Source of the DNA: Dictyoglomaceae bacterium
GTDB taxonomy: Bacteria > Dictyoglomota > Dictyoglomia > Dictyoglomales > Dictyoglomaceae
Reading direction: 5' to 3'
NCBI GenBank assembly: GCA_026417425.1
Contig: JAOADF010000124.1
Span: 14,836 to 78,835 of the forward strand
Length of the DNA stretch: 64,000 nucleotides
Part shown: in pieces, positions 1-9,393 of the stretch
Layout: each line of letters starts with the position of its first letter
How positions within the stretch are numbered: the first letter of the stretch is position 1
Notes under the pieces: model-generated
What the model was told of the DNA's origin: nothing
The model's database searches: none
What the model saw: the letters and a program-made list of their open reading frames with translations, nothing else
Position numbers and translations under genes: made by a program

Positions 1-1
1 G

Positions 2-721
2 ACCTTTTTCTTTTCATTTAGTACTATTTTAATGGGAATCTTAGGTCTCATTGATGATATTTTACTCTTAAAAAATAAAGATTACGGAATAAAGCCTCTT
101 AAAAAAATTTTTTTAACTTTTATCTTTGCATTTATAATTTATCTTCTTTGGACACCAAAGGACTTTAGATTATTTTGGGGAGATTCTTATTTTGATATTG
201 GATTTTTATATATCCCTTTATTTTTAATCCTTTATGTTTTTATTACTAATGCTGTTAATCTTACTGATGGTTTAGATGGGTTAGCAGGAGGATCTTGTTT
301 TATTTCCATTTTTTTATTACTTTTACCTCAAATTTTTAAAAATAATTTATTACTTTCTCTTTCTATCTCTTTTCTTTTAGCTTCCATCTTAGGATTTCTC
401 TGGTATAATATTCATCCTGCAGAAATAATAATGGGAGATGTAGGAGCCTTTTCTCTAGGAGGAGCCATTTCTTCCCTTTTAGTTATAAATAAAATGGAGA
501 GCTTTTTCTTGATACTAAGTGGTATATTCTTATTGGAATCTCTTTCGGTTTTCATTCAAGTATTTTATTATAAATGGAAAAGGAAAAGAATCTTTAAAAT
601 GAGTCCCATACATCATCATTTTGAATTATCAGGATGGAAGGAAACAAAAATTGTAGGAAGATTTTATATTCTTCACCTTTTGATAATACTTGGAGGTTGG
701 CTTTTATGGACTTATCTTTAA
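2..721 (+). CDS. mraY: MraY, phospho-MurNAc-pentapeptide transferase (5' end outside window)
   Basis: Transfers phospho-MurNAc-pentapeptide from UDP to undecaprenyl phosphate, making lipid I at the inner membrane. The reading frame is open from the first bases, so the N-terminal 80 or so residues lie upstream. Seen: an Asp-Asp motif (LIDDILLLKN), the conserved NLTDGLDGLAGG block, the GDVGAFSLGG loop and the PIHHHFELSGWKE histidine cluster, all in the expected order between hydrophobic segments. It overlaps murD by 16 bases in the standard dcw order. An internal ATG at 32 cannot be the true start because the first Asp-rich motif would then sit at the N-terminus. Confidence 0.96.
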   Translation, partial: TFFFSFSTILMGILGLIDDILLLKNKDYGIKPLKKIFLTFIFAFIIYLLWTPKDFRLFWGDSYFDIGFLYIPLFLILYVFITNAVNLTDGLDGLAGGSCFISIFLLLLPQIFKNNLLLSLSISFLLASILGFLWYNIHPAEIIMGDVGAFSLGGAISSLLVINKMESFFLILSGIFLLESLSVFIQVFYYKWKRKRIFKMSPIHHHFELSGWKETKIVGRFYILHLLIILGGWLLWTYL

Positions 722-2073
722 AGAATAAGAAGGTTTTAGTTTTAGGCTTAGGAGAGAGTGGATATCATTCTGCCTTATTTCTTCAAAGAAAGGGAGCAAA
801 GGTAATAGTAAATGATATAAGAGAAGAGAAATTTTTTGAAAATGTTTTACCTGAATTGAAAAATAGAGGTATAGAATATATTTTGGGAGAACATCCAAAA
901 GAAATTTTAGATTCTATTGATTTTTTAGTGATAAGTCCTGGTGTTCCAAAAGATAATATATTATACAAACATGCAATAAAAAAAGACATAGAAGTTATAG
1001 GAGAGTTAGAATTAGCATACAGATATTGTAAAGTTCCCTTAATTGGAATTACAGGAACAAAAGGAAAATCAACGACTACAACCCTTACTGGGGAGATATT
1101 GAGAAAAGGCGGATTTAAAGTAATTATTGCTGGAAATATTGGTATCCCATTTATTCAGAAGGTAGAAGAGTTGGAAGAGGGATATTTTGTTTTAGAAATA
1201 AGTAGTTTTCAGTTGGAGAATATAAAGGACTTTCATGTTCACATTTCTGCTTTTATTAATTTTTATCCTGATCATATGGATAGATATAAATCATTATGGG
1301 AATATAAAGAGGCTAAAATGAATATTTTTAAGAATCAAAATAATGAGGATTGGGCAATAGGATTTTATGATCAAGAAGAAGTAAAAAAAGCTATAGAAGT
1401 TCAGAAAGCACAAAAAATATATTTCTCTTTATCAAAGCTCTTTCAAGATGGAATTTACCTTGAAGGAGATAAGTTAATCTACAGAATTAAAGAAAGAGAA
1501 GGATTTTTTAAGCTTCCTATTAAAGGAATTTGGAATAGAAATTTATTGTTAAATTTTATGACTGCATCATTAATTGGATTAATTTTAAATATTGATTCGG
1601 AGATTATAAGAAATGTTGGAGAAGAATTTAAAGGTATTCCTCATGCTTTGGAGAAGATCGAAGAAATAAAAGGAAGAATATTTATTAACGATTCTAAAGC
1701 TACAAATCCTATTTCTACTATCTCTGCTATAAAAAGTTTTGATAAGCCTATTTTTTTAATATTAGGTGGAAGGGATAAAAATTTTGAATTTAATGAACTT
1801 TTTGAAGAGATTAAGAAAAGTACAGTGAAAAAAGTATATCTTATAGGTGAAACAAGGTTTATTATGGAAGATTTAGCTAAGAAACATAAAATTCCTTATT
1901 CTATAGAAAATGACTTTGAATCTGCAATAAGGCATTCCTATTTAGATTCCTCTTATGGTGATATTATCCTATTATCGCCTTCTTGTGCCAGCTTTGATAT
2001 GTTCTCAAATTATAAAGAGAGAGGGATAATTTTTTCAAACATAGTTAGGAAAATTAAAGATGAGGAAGGGTAG
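706..2073 (+). CDS. murD: MurD, UDP-MurNAc-L-alanine:D-glutamate ligase
   Basis: Adds D-glutamate to UDP-MurNAc-L-Ala in the cytoplasm using ATP. The 455-residue protein has the N-terminal Rossmann segment (VLVLGLGESG), the Mur ligase P-loop GITGTKGKSTTTT near residue 110, and the C-terminal domain with NDSKATNP and ILGGRDKNFEF. I chose ATG 706 over an in-frame ATG at 634. The longer form adds 24 residues encoded inside mraY with no similarity to the family, whereas 706 is preceded by a GGAGG ribosome site. It overlaps mraY by 16 and ftsW by 14 bases, implying translational coupling. Confidence 0.96.
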   Translation: MDLSLKNKKVLVLGLGESGYHSALFLQRKGAKVIVNDIREEKFFENVLPELKNRGIEYILGEHPKEILDSIDFLVISPGVPKDNILYKHAIKKDIEVIGELELAYRYCKVPLIGITGTKGKSTTTTLTGEILRKGGFKVIIAGNIGIPFIQKVEELEEGYFVLEISSFQLENIKDFHVHISAFINFYPDHMDRYKSLWEYKEAKMNIFKNQNNEDWAIGFYDQEEVKKAIEVQKAQKIYFSLSKLFQDGIYLEGDKLIYRIKEREGFFKLPIKGIWNRNLLLNFMTASLIGLILNIDSEIIRNVGEEFKGIPHALEKIEEIKGRIFINDSKATNPISTISAIKSFDKPIFLILGGRDKNFEFNELFEEIKKSTVKKVYLIGETRFIMEDLAKKHKIPYSIENDFESAIRHSYLDSSYGDIILLSPSCASFDMFSNYKERGIIFSNIVRKIKDEEG

Positions 2074-3136
2074 AAATGTATTTATAATTTCCTTACTTCT
2101 TTCAACTTTTGGGCTAATTGCTATTTTTACTGCAAGTTGGCAATGGGCATATCTTTATCTTAATAATCCCTACTATTTTTTGGAACATCAATTAATCTAT
2201 CTATTCTTAGGAATTGCTTTAGCTTTTATAATTTATCTCTTTTCTTTAGACTTTTTAAAAAAAATCTCCATTGTTTTTTTAATTCTATCTACAATATTAC
2301 TCTATTCTGTATTTATTAAAGATATTGGAAAACCTATAAGAGGAGCTAGTAGATGGATTGACTTAGGGATAATCCAGTTTCAACCTGCACCTTTTTTAAG
2401 GTTTTCTTGGATCCTTTTTTTAGCTTCTTTCCTCTCAAGAAAAAGAAGAGATTTAAGCAATCTACATATTATTTGGATTTTAATATTTTTAGGGGTTTTT
2501 GGCATTGCTTTTTATTATCAACCAAATATGAGCATGCTAATTCTTTTTTCTTTAGCAACATTTACTATTCTTTTCTTTTCTAATTTTAATCTTAAGAGAT
2601 TGATCCCTATTTTTCTATTAGCTCTTTTAGTTATATTTTTATTAACAAAAACAGCAAGTTATAGAGAAGAAAGAATCAAAAGTTTCTCTTTAGAAGAAAA
2701 TAACTTTCCAATATTTTCTACTTATCAACAATTACATGCTATGAGAATGATTAGAGATGGAGGAATTATAGGAAAGGGATGGGGAAGAGATTTTTATAAA
2801 CTTTTCCTTCCTGAATCTTATAATGATTTTATTTTTCCTGTTATTTTAGGAGAAGGAGGATGGATTGCAGGTTTTATCTTAATATCTCTTTATTTTTTGC
2901 TAATATACAATATCTTTCTTCTTGCAGTAGAAGAAAAAAATATATTCAATTATCTATTATTGACAGGAATTTTAAGCTTTTGGTGTTGGCAAATTCTTTT
3001 AAATATTTTTATGAGCTTAGGATTTTTACCTGTTATGGGATTACCATTACCTTTTATAAGTTTTGGGGGGTCCTCGTTAATCTCTAACTGGATGAAAATA
3101 GGAATAATTTTAAAAATAAGCTTAGATAGGAGATGA
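2060..3136 (+). CDS. ftsW: FtsW, SEDS-family peptidoglycan polymerase of the divisome
   Basis: Polytopic membrane protein that polymerises lipid II at the septum with a partner transpeptidase. The 358 residues form about ten hydrophobic segments. Family signatures seen: GASRWIDLG...FQPAPFLR, YQPNMSM where most relatives have QPDLG/QPDFG, GIIGKGWGRDFYKLFLPES, and a C-terminal GLPLPFISFGGSSL with the canonical GGSS. Its place between murD and murG marks it as FtsW; the second SEDS gene at 15490 is assigned RodA. The start ATG lies inside murD. The QPD-to-QPN change removes an acidic residue of the family motif. Confidence 0.93.
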   Translation: MRKGRNVFIISLLLSTFGLIAIFTASWQWAYLYLNNPYYFLEHQLIYLFLGIALAFIIYLFSLDFLKKISIVFLILSTILLYSVFIKDIGKPIRGASRWIDLGIIQFQPAPFLRFSWILFLASFLSRKRRDLSNLHIIWILIFLGVFGIAFYYQPNMSMLILFSLATFTILFFSNFNLKRLIPIFLLALLVIFLLTKTASYREERIKSFSLEENNFPIFSTYQQLHAMRMIRDGGIIGKGWGRDFYKLFLPESYNDFIFPVILGEGGWIAGFILISLYFLLIYNIFLLAVEEKNIFNYLLLTGILSFWCWQILLNIFMSLGFLPVMGLPLPFISFGGSSLISNWMKIGIILKISLDRR

Positions 3137-3137
3137 T

Positions 3138-4217
3138 ATGAAAAGTATTGTTCTCGTATCTGGAGGGACAGGAGGTCATATATATCCCGCTCTTTATCTT
3201 GCAGAGTTTTTAAAAGATAAAGATCCTTCAATATCTATTAGTTTTATTGGAAGATCTCATGGGATAGAGGCTAAAATATTTTCTGAAAAATTTCCTTTTT
3301 ACGGTCTTTCTCTTCCAAGGGCTTCTCAATTAAAGCCATGGAATTTTATAAAAGCATATTTTGAGACAAGAAGAATATTAAATAAAATAAAGCCTGATTT
3401 ATTAATTGTTTTTGGGAGTTATATATCTGTACCTGTTTTATTAGAGGCAATAATTAAAAAATATCCTTTCTTTTTCCATGAACAGAATATTTTTCCTGGA
3501 AAAGTGGTAAGAATTTTTAGTCATTTTTCTGAAGGAATTGCTATAAGTTTTTTAAAAACTCAAGAATATCTTCCAAAAAATAAAATTTTTTATACAGGAA
3601 ATTTTGTTAGAAAAGAATTATTGACAATAAAAAAATCCAGTTGTAAAAAGGAATTAGGATTTGATTTAAGTAAAAAACTTCTTCTTATTACAGGAGGAAG
3701 TCAAGGGGCAAAGAAAATAAATGACTTAGTTAAAAAAATTATTCCCCATCTAATAAATATTAATTGGCAAATTCTGCATCAGATTGGTGAGGAAAAATAT
3801 AAGGATTTTATGAAAGATCTGAATAAGGAGTGGATTGAAAAGGGATATCGACCTGTTCCTTTTATTAAGGATATGGAAAAGGCAATTTGTGCCTCAGATC
3901 TTGCTATAAGTAGAGCGGGAGCTACAACTATTTATCAATTTTTAGTAGGAAAGCTTCCTGCTATTTATATACCTTACCCCTATTCAAAGGATAATCATCA
4001 GGAATATAATGCAAAATTTATGGTGGAAAATGGATTAGGGGATTTAATTAAAGAAGAAGATTTATCAGTAGAGATTTTATTAAAAAAGATATGGGAATGG
4101 GATAATGAAAGACTTAATCTTTGTGCTCAAAAATTTGAATCCTTCGCTCTTCCTGATGCCAGAGAGATATTTTGGGAAATTATAAGAAGTTATATGGAAA
4201 GGAGGAACTTTAAGTGA
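3138..4217 (+). CDS. murG: MurG, UDP-GlcNAc:lipid I GlcNAc transferase
   Basis: Converts lipid I to lipid II on the cytoplasmic membrane face. The 359-residue protein has the N-terminal [10 protein letters not shown] nucleotide/lipid loop, HEQNIFPGK, the [10 protein letters not shown] loop of the second Rossmann domain, and [10 protein letters not shown] with [14 protein letters not shown], which bind UDP-GlcNAc. Length is typical. The gene begins one base after the ftsW stop, and its TGA overlaps the murC GTG, so the Mur enzymes should be translated in a coupled series. Confidence 0.97.
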   Translation: MKSIVLVSGGTGGHIYPALYLAEFLKDKDPSISISFIGRSHGIEAKIFSEKFPFYGLSLPRASQLKPWNFIKAYFETRRILNKIKPDLLIVFGSYISVPVLLEAIIKKYPFFFHEQNIFPGKVVRIFSHFSEGIAISFLKTQEYLPKNKIFYTGNFVRKELLTIKKSSCKKELGFDLSKKLLLITGGSQGAKKINDLVKKIIPHLININWQILHQIGEEKYKDFMKDLNKEWIEKGYRPVPFIKDMEKAICASDLAISRAGATTIYQFLVGKLPAIYIPYPYSKDNHQEYNAKFMVENGLGDLIKEEDLSVEILLKKIWEWDNERLNLCAQKFESFALPDAREIFWEIIRSYMERRNFK

Positions 4218-5605
4218 TCTCATGGGAAAGGATACACTTCATTGGAATAGCTGGAACGGGAATGAGTGCTTTAGCTTATATCTTATCTGAAAGGGGGTAT
4301 AGAGTTTCTGGTTCTGATTTACAAGAGAATTTATCTACTATAAGACTTAGAGCTAAGGGGGTAGAAATTTATTTTGGACACAAAGCAGAACAAGTGGAAG
4401 GAGCCCAATTAGTTGTAGTTTCTTCTGCAATTCCTGAGGATAATGAAGAGCTTATGGCAGCACGAGAAAAAAAGATTCCTATTTTACAAAGGGGAGAATT
4501 ATTGGCATTATTAACAAAGGAGAAGAAATCTATTATAGTTTCCGGTGCTCATGGTAAAACAACAACAACATCTATGATTGCTATGGTCTTAGAAAGAAAT
4601 AATTTAGATCCTACGGTCTTAGTGGGAGGAGAGGTAGAAGATATTGGAGGAAATGCAAAATTAGGAAAGGGAGATTATTTGGTAGCAGAAGCGGACGAAA
4701 GTGATGGTTCCATGTTAAAACTTTTTCCTTATTTCCTAATAGTTACTAATATTGATAATGATCATTTAGATTATTATGGGAATATAGAGAAAATTAAAGA
4801 AGCTTTTCTAATGATGATAAATAAAGTTCCAAGAGAGGGATATGTACTTTTAGGAAAGGAAAGTTTTTATCTTCGAGAACTTTTACAAAAGATAGACCGG
4901 CCTTATTTTACTTATGGAATTGAAAAAGAAAATGATTTTTATCCAGAAAACATAAATTTAAATTTTAATGGTTCAGAATTTGATGTGATTTTTAGGGGAA
5001 GAAAATTGGGAAGAATTAGATTAAATGTTCCTGGTATTCACAATATTTATAATGCTCTTTCCGCTATAGCTGTTTCAGAGGTTTTAGGACTCAATACTTC
5101 TGAAAGTATACAATCCTTAGAAAAATTTAAAGGAGTTCAAAGAAGATTACAATTAAAGGGAAAAATTCAGGATATTCTAATTTTTGATGATTATGGACAT
5201 CATCCCACAGAGATCAAAGCAACTTTAAATGCATTAAAGCTCTACAATAGAAGACTAGTTGTAGCCTTTCAACCTCATAGATATACCCGTACTTATTATT
5301 TATCTGAAGAATTAGCAGATTCTTTAAGGAATGCTGATGTAATAATAATTACAGAGATTTATCCAGCTGGGGAAAAACCTATTTTTCAAGTATCTGGAAA
5401 GAATATCTATGATATCTTGAAGGAGAAAGAACCTCAAAAAGAAATATATTTTTGTGAGAATTTAACTGATGTTGCTAAGAAAGCATATGAAATATTAAAG
5501 AATGACGATATTTTCCTTACTTTAGGGGCAGGAAACATTTGGAAAGTAGGAGAAGCCTTATTAACATATAATATGAAGAAAGATGAAAATGACTACCCCC
5601 ATTAA
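4214..5605 (+). CDS. murC: MurC, UDP-MurNAc:L-alanine ligase
   Basis: First amino-acid ligase of the stem peptide. The 463 residues contain the N-terminal [15 protein letters not shown] loop, the ATP loop [12 protein letters not shown] near residue 110, the EADESDGSM segment, [13 protein letters not shown], and FQPHRYTRT of the C-terminal domain. The start is GTG 4214, overlapping the murG stop as GTGA, with AAAGGAGG about eight bases upstream. It overlaps murB by 23 bases. Confidence 0.97.
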   Translation: MISWERIHFIGIAGTGMSALAYILSERGYRVSGSDLQENLSTIRLRAKGVEIYFGHKAEQVEGAQLVVVSSAIPEDNEELMAAREKKIPILQRGELLALLTKEKKSIIVSGAHGKTTTTSMIAMVLERNNLDPTVLVGGEVEDIGGNAKLGKGDYLVAEADESDGSMLKLFPYFLIVTNIDNDHLDYYGNIEKIKEAFLMMINKVPREGYVLLGKESFYLRELLQKIDRPYFTYGIEKENDFYPENINLNFNGSEFDVIFRGRKLGRIRLNVPGIHNIYNALSAIAVSEVLGLNTSESIQSLEKFKGVQRRLQLKGKIQDILIFDDYGHHPTEIKATLNALKLYNRRLVVAFQPHRYTRTYYLSEELADSLRNADVIIITEIYPAGEKPIFQVSGKNIYDILKEKEPQKEIYFCENLTDVAKKAYEILKNDDIFLTLGAGNIWKVGEALLTYNMKKDENDYPH

Positions 5606-6473
5606 TTTGTTATTTAAGGGAAAAATTTTAAAAAATGTATTTTTGGCTCCATATACTTCTTTCAAAATAGGAGGAAAAGTAGATTATTTAGTTTCTCCAT
5701 ATACATGGGAGGATGTCTTTCTAATTTTAGAATGGGCAGAAAAGGAAGATATTCCTTTTAAAATAATGGGGCAGGGAAGTAATATTTTAGTCTCTGATGG
5801 GAAAATAAGTGGAATCGTTATTAAGATAAGTCGTAATTTGGGAAGAATTACAAAAATTTCTGAGGAATATTTAGAGGTAGAAGCAGGGTGTCTTATCTCG
5901 GATCTTTTATCTTTTTTAATAAAAAATAACTTAGGAGGACTTGAGTTTTTAGCAGGTATACCCGGAAATATTGGCGGCTCAGTTTTTGGAAACTCTGGTG
6001 CCTTTGGAAGTTCCATAGGAGAATATATTGAAGAAGTAAAGGTTATTGATGAAAATTTAAAAATTAAGAATTTAAAAAGATCTGATCTTTTTTTTAGTTA
6101 CCGAAAATCAAATATTAAAGAGGGATGTATTATAAAATCTGTAATAATTAAAGTTAAGAAACAAGAAAAGGATAAAACCTATAAATTAATATTAAATTAT
6201 TTAAGGGAAAGGCAAAAAAGAATTCCTAAATATCCCTCTGCAGGAAGTGTTTTTAAGAATCCTCCTAATAATAATGCAGGTTATTTATTAGATAAAGTAG
6301 GAATGAAAGGAGTAAGAATTGGTAATGTTATGGTTTCTTATGAACATGCAAATATCATTATAAATTTAGGAGGAGGAAAGGCTGAGGAAGTAAAAGAGTT
6401 AATAAGGATCATGAGGGATAAAGTAAAAGAACATTTTGGTATAGATTTAGAGTTAGAGATAAAAATCTGGTGA
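5583..6473 (+). CDS. murB: MurB, UDP-N-acetylenolpyruvoylglucosamine reductase
   Basis: FAD enzyme that reduces UDP-GlcNAc-enolpyruvate with NADPH to UDP-MurNAc. The 296-residue protein shows [15 protein letters not shown], the FAD-binding [33 protein letters not shown], the SYRKSN segment and the [11 protein letters not shown] motif carrying the catalytic Ser, as in short (type II) MurB. An ATG at 5589 is a possible alternative start. It lies between murC and the ftsQ-like gene, as in Gram-positive-style dcw clusters. Confidence 0.95.
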   Translation: MKMTTPINLLFKGKILKNVFLAPYTSFKIGGKVDYLVSPYTWEDVFLILEWAEKEDIPFKIMGQGSNILVSDGKISGIVIKISRNLGRITKISEEYLEVEAGCLISDLLSFLIKNNLGGLEFLAGIPGNIGGSVFGNSGAFGSSIGEYIEEVKVIDENLKIKNLKRSDLFFSYRKSNIKEGCIIKSVIIKVKKQEKDKTYKLILNYLRERQKRIPKYPSAGSVFKNPPNNNAGYLLDKVGMKGVRIGNVMVSYEHANIIINLGGGKAEEVKELIRIMRDKVKEHFGIDLELEIKIW

Positions 6474-6477
6474 TAAT

Positions 6478-7071
6478 ATGAAGACAAAAGTTATTATGAC
6501 TTTATTATTTCTAACTATAATTTCTATGGGTTTTATATTAAGAATTAAGATTGAACCTTTTGATAAAGAATTATTTTCTCTAATAAAGGAGAAATATTAT
6601 AAAAAATATTATATTTTTTGTAACTTTTTGAATTTTAATAAAGATCTAAAGAAAAAGGGAATTTTAATTAAAAAAATGGGTTTCTATCCTTGGACTCTTT
6701 ATTTTTCTTGGGAACAGGAATACACACTAATATATCTCAGAAATGGAAATAAGGAGGTGTTCGTTAATCAAAAGGGAGAGATAATGCCTAATTATAAACC
6801 TAATAATAAAACCATTAAAGTTAATAATTTTTCTGAAAAATCAGTAGAAGAAATCATCAAATTAGCAAATTCTTTATTGAAGAATATAGATTTAAAAGAA
6901 ATTATTTTAAATCAAAGATATTTTGAGATAAAAACCTTATTTGGATCTGTTCTTATAACTTATGAAAATATTGAAGAGAAACTTAAGAATTTAAAATACA
7001 TTTTAGAATTTACTTTTGGTAAAAAATATTTTATAGATATGAGATTTAAAATACCTGTTATAAAGGGCTAA
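6478..7071 (+). CDS. Divergent FtsQ/DivIB-like division protein
   Basis: Unnamed by clear motif, but it occupies the ftsQ slot between murB and ftsA and has matching architecture. A single N-terminal membrane segment (about residues 5-22) is followed by an extracytoplasmic part of about 175 residues. IKKMGFYPWTLYFSWEQ resembles the end of a POTRA domain (Val-x-Lys-x-x-Pro-x-Thr-Leu-x-Ile), EVFVNQKGEIMP resembles the next FtsQ strand, and the C-terminal KKYFIDMRFKIPVIKG matches the terminal IDLRF-type strand. Known FtsQ/DivIB links FtsB-FtsL to the septal synthase. The protein is short (197 residues), mainly in the POTRA region. Assignment rests on position and weak patterns. Confidence 0.7.
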   Translation: MKTKVIMTLLFLTIISMGFILRIKIEPFDKELFSLIKEKYYKKYYIFCNFLNFNKDLKKKGILIKKMGFYPWTLYFSWEQEYTLIYLRNGNKEVFVNQKGEIMPNYKPNNKTIKVNNFSEKSVEEIIKLANSLLKNIDLKEIILNQRYFEIKTLFGSVLITYENIEEKLKNLKYILEFTFGKKYFIDMRFKIPVIKG

Positions 7072-7074
7072 TAG

Positions 7075-8295
7075 ATGTCAGAAATTCTTATAGGGATAGA
7101 TTTAGGATCTACAAAAATTGCAGCTCTCGCAGGGAGGATCGAGGGGGAAAAGATAGAAATATTAGGTTTTTCTTTAGTTCCATCCCATGGGATAAAATAT
7201 GGCAACATAGTAGACATAATTGGTGCTAGTAATTGCATTGCGGAAGCTATAAAAAGAGTTGAAAAAATGATTGGAACAAGGTTAGAACAAAAGGTTATTG
7301 TGGGAATTGGGAATGATCAAATGATAGTTACACCAAGCAAAGGTATGGTTATCATGAAAAATAGGGATCAAGAAATAAGTCCACAGGATTTAGAAAGGGC
7401 AATAGAAGCTGCAAAAATGGCACCTCTTCCTCCAAATAGAGAGATAATTTATACTATTAAAAGAGAATTTCATGTAGATGGGCAAAATAATATAGAAAAT
7501 CCTGTAGGCTTAATAGGAACTCATTTAGAAGCAGATGTTTTATTAGTCTCCTATGATAATATTCAATTAAAAAATGTTAAAAATGCCTTTGAAAGAGCAA
7601 ACTTAGAAATAGAAGGTTTCATACCGAAAGAAATTGCAGCTTCTGAAGCAGTATTAAGTTCTCAAGAGAAGAAATTGGGAGTTGCTTTAGTAGATATAGG
7701 TGGAGATTTAACAAATTTAGCAATATACCAAGATGGTTCTATTCTTTCCACAGGAGTTTTAAGATTAGGAGGAGAAAGAATTACAAAGGACTTAGCTGTT
7801 GGATTAAGAATAAAGATTGAAGAAGCAGAAAGGGTCAAGAAAATATTAGGAACATTAAAGGAGGATAAGGAAGAATTTTTAGAAGTTATTTCTCTTCAAG
7901 AGAAAAAGATAAAAATATCTTCTTCTCAAGTAAGAGAAATTATTCAACCAAGAGTCGAAGAAATATTAGAATTTATTGAAAAAAAATTAAGAGATCTTAA
8001 CTATCCTTTGGAGCTTATCCCAGGAGGATTAGTTATTACAGGAGGAACATCTCTTTTAGATGGTTTTGTAGAATTTGCTTCAGATTATCTAAAAATACCT
8101 GTAAGAAGAGGATATCCTTTAGAGTTATCTAAATATATTCCAGAAAAAGATGCATATTTCTATTCTGTTGCTATGGGGATATTATTAAGGGTAAAAGAAG
8201 ATAGACTTAGTTTGAGAGAGAAATATTCAGTTATTAAAACAATAAAGGAGAGAATTAAGAAAGTTTTTAAACCTTTTAAAGAAATGTATTTTTAA
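7075..8295 (+). CDS. ftsA: FtsA, actin-like membrane tether for FtsZ
   Basis: Actin-fold ATPase that anchors FtsZ filaments to the membrane. The 406 residues include the phosphate-1 loop GIDLGSTKIAALAG, the phosphate-2 segment VDIGGDLTNLAIY and the adenosine-binding VITGGTSLLDG. A C-terminal amphipathic stretch (ERIKKVFKPFKEMYF) looks like the membrane-targeting helix. It begins three bases after the ftsQ-like stop and precedes ftsZ, the standard order. Confidence 0.96.
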   Translation: MSEILIGIDLGSTKIAALAGRIEGEKIEILGFSLVPSHGIKYGNIVDIIGASNCIAEAIKRVEKMIGTRLEQKVIVGIGNDQMIVTPSKGMVIMKNRDQEISPQDLERAIEAAKMAPLPPNREIIYTIKREFHVDGQNNIENPVGLIGTHLEADVLLVSYDNIQLKNVKNAFERANLEIEGFIPKEIAASEAVLSSQEKKLGVALVDIGGDLTNLAIYQDGSILSTGVLRLGGERITKDLAVGLRIKIEEAERVKKILGTLKEDKEEFLEVISLQEKKIKISSSQVREIIQPRVEEILEFIEKKLRDLNYPLELIPGGLVITGGTSLLDGFVEFASDYLKIPVRRGYPLELSKYIPEKDAYFYSVAMGILLRVKEDRLSLREKYSVIKTIKERIKKVFKPFKEMYF

Positions 8296-8315
8296 AATAG
8301 AAAGGGGTGAATCTT

Positions 8316-9392
8316 TTGTTACCTCAAAAGTTTTCAAAAGATGATCAGAAAAATAAAGGAGGAATAATTAAAGTAGTAGGAGTGGGAGGGGCAGGAGGAA
8401 ATGCAATAAATAGAATGATTGAGACTGGAGTTCAAGGTGCAGAATTTATAGCTGTTAATACAGATCTAAGAATATTAGAACTAAATAAAGCACCAGTAAA
8501 AATTCAAATTGGAGCAAATTTAACTAAAGGACTAGGAGCTGGGGGAGATCCCAAAATAGGAGAGAAATCAGCATTAGAAAGTGAAGAGATAATAAAAGAC
8601 TATCTTCAGAATTCTAATATGATTTTTATAACTGCAGGGATGGGAGGAGGAACAGGAACAGGTGCATCTCCTATTATTGCAGAAATTGCAAGAAATTGTG
8701 CAGAATTAGTTGTCTCTGTAGTAACTCTTCCTTTTGGTTTTGAAGGTAGAAAAAAAAGAGCTACAGCTATCGAAGGAGTAGAAAAGTTAAAAGAGAAGGT
8801 TGATGCCATAATCTTAATTAATAATGATAAGCTCTTACAAATATCTGATAAATCAACTTCCTTTAATGATGCCTTTAAAATGGCTGATGAGGTATTAAAA
8901 CAGGCTATTCAAGGTGTAACAGAAATAGTGAATGTTCCTGGATTAATAAATATAGATTTTAATGATCTGTGTAATGTTATGTCCAAGGCAGGAACAGCAT
9001 ATTTAGGTATTGGAATTGGAAAGGGAGAAAATAGGGCAAAAGAAGCTGCTAAAATGGCTTTACAAAGTCCTATTCTTGATGTATCTATTTCAGGTGCTAA
9101 AGGAGTTGTATATAATGTTACTGGTGGTAATGATCTTACCCTTTCAGAGATATCAGAAATTTCAGAGATTATAGTCCAAAATGCTGATCCTGAAGCGAAT
9201 ATTAAATTTGGAGCAGTAATTGATCCATCTTTGGAAGGTATAATTAAGGTGACTTTAGTTGCTACAGGTTTTGATCAGAAAGAAATTTATAGAGAGGATT
9301 CTTCTAAGGAAAGAAGAGAAGTTTATAATTATAATCTTCCCGAAAATGATATAGAAATTCCTGCTTTTTTAAGAAGAAAGCGTCAGTTATAA
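8316..9392 (+). CDS. ftsZ: FtsZ, tubulin-like division GTPase
   Basis: Forms the division ring. Seen: GVGGAGGNAINRM, the tubulin signature GGGTGTGASP, NNDKLL of the T7 region, and the short C-terminal peptide EIPAFLRRKRQL that binds FtsA; the linker between core and tail is very short. I choose TTG 8316 (358 residues) over GTG 8307. The ribosome site AAAGGGGTGA spans 8301-8310, so it would overlap a start at 8307 but sits about six bases before the TTG. Spacing after ftsA is small, so the two are likely co-transcribed. Confidence 0.95.
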   Translation: MLPQKFSKDDQKNKGGIIKVVGVGGAGGNAINRMIETGVQGAEFIAVNTDLRILELNKAPVKIQIGANLTKGLGAGGDPKIGEKSALESEEIIKDYLQNSNMIFITAGMGGGTGTGASPIIAEIARNCAELVVSVVTLPFGFEGRKKRATAIEGVEKLKEKVDAIILINNDKLLQISDKSTSFNDAFKMADEVLKQAIQGVTEIVNVPGLINIDFNDLCNVMSKAGTAYLGIGIGKGENRAKEAAKMALQSPILDVSISGAKGVVYNVTGGNDLTLSEISEISEIIVQNADPEANIKFGAVIDPSLEGIIKVTLVATGFDQKEIYREDSSKERREVYNYNLPENDIEIPAFLRRKRQL

Positions 9393-9393
9393 A

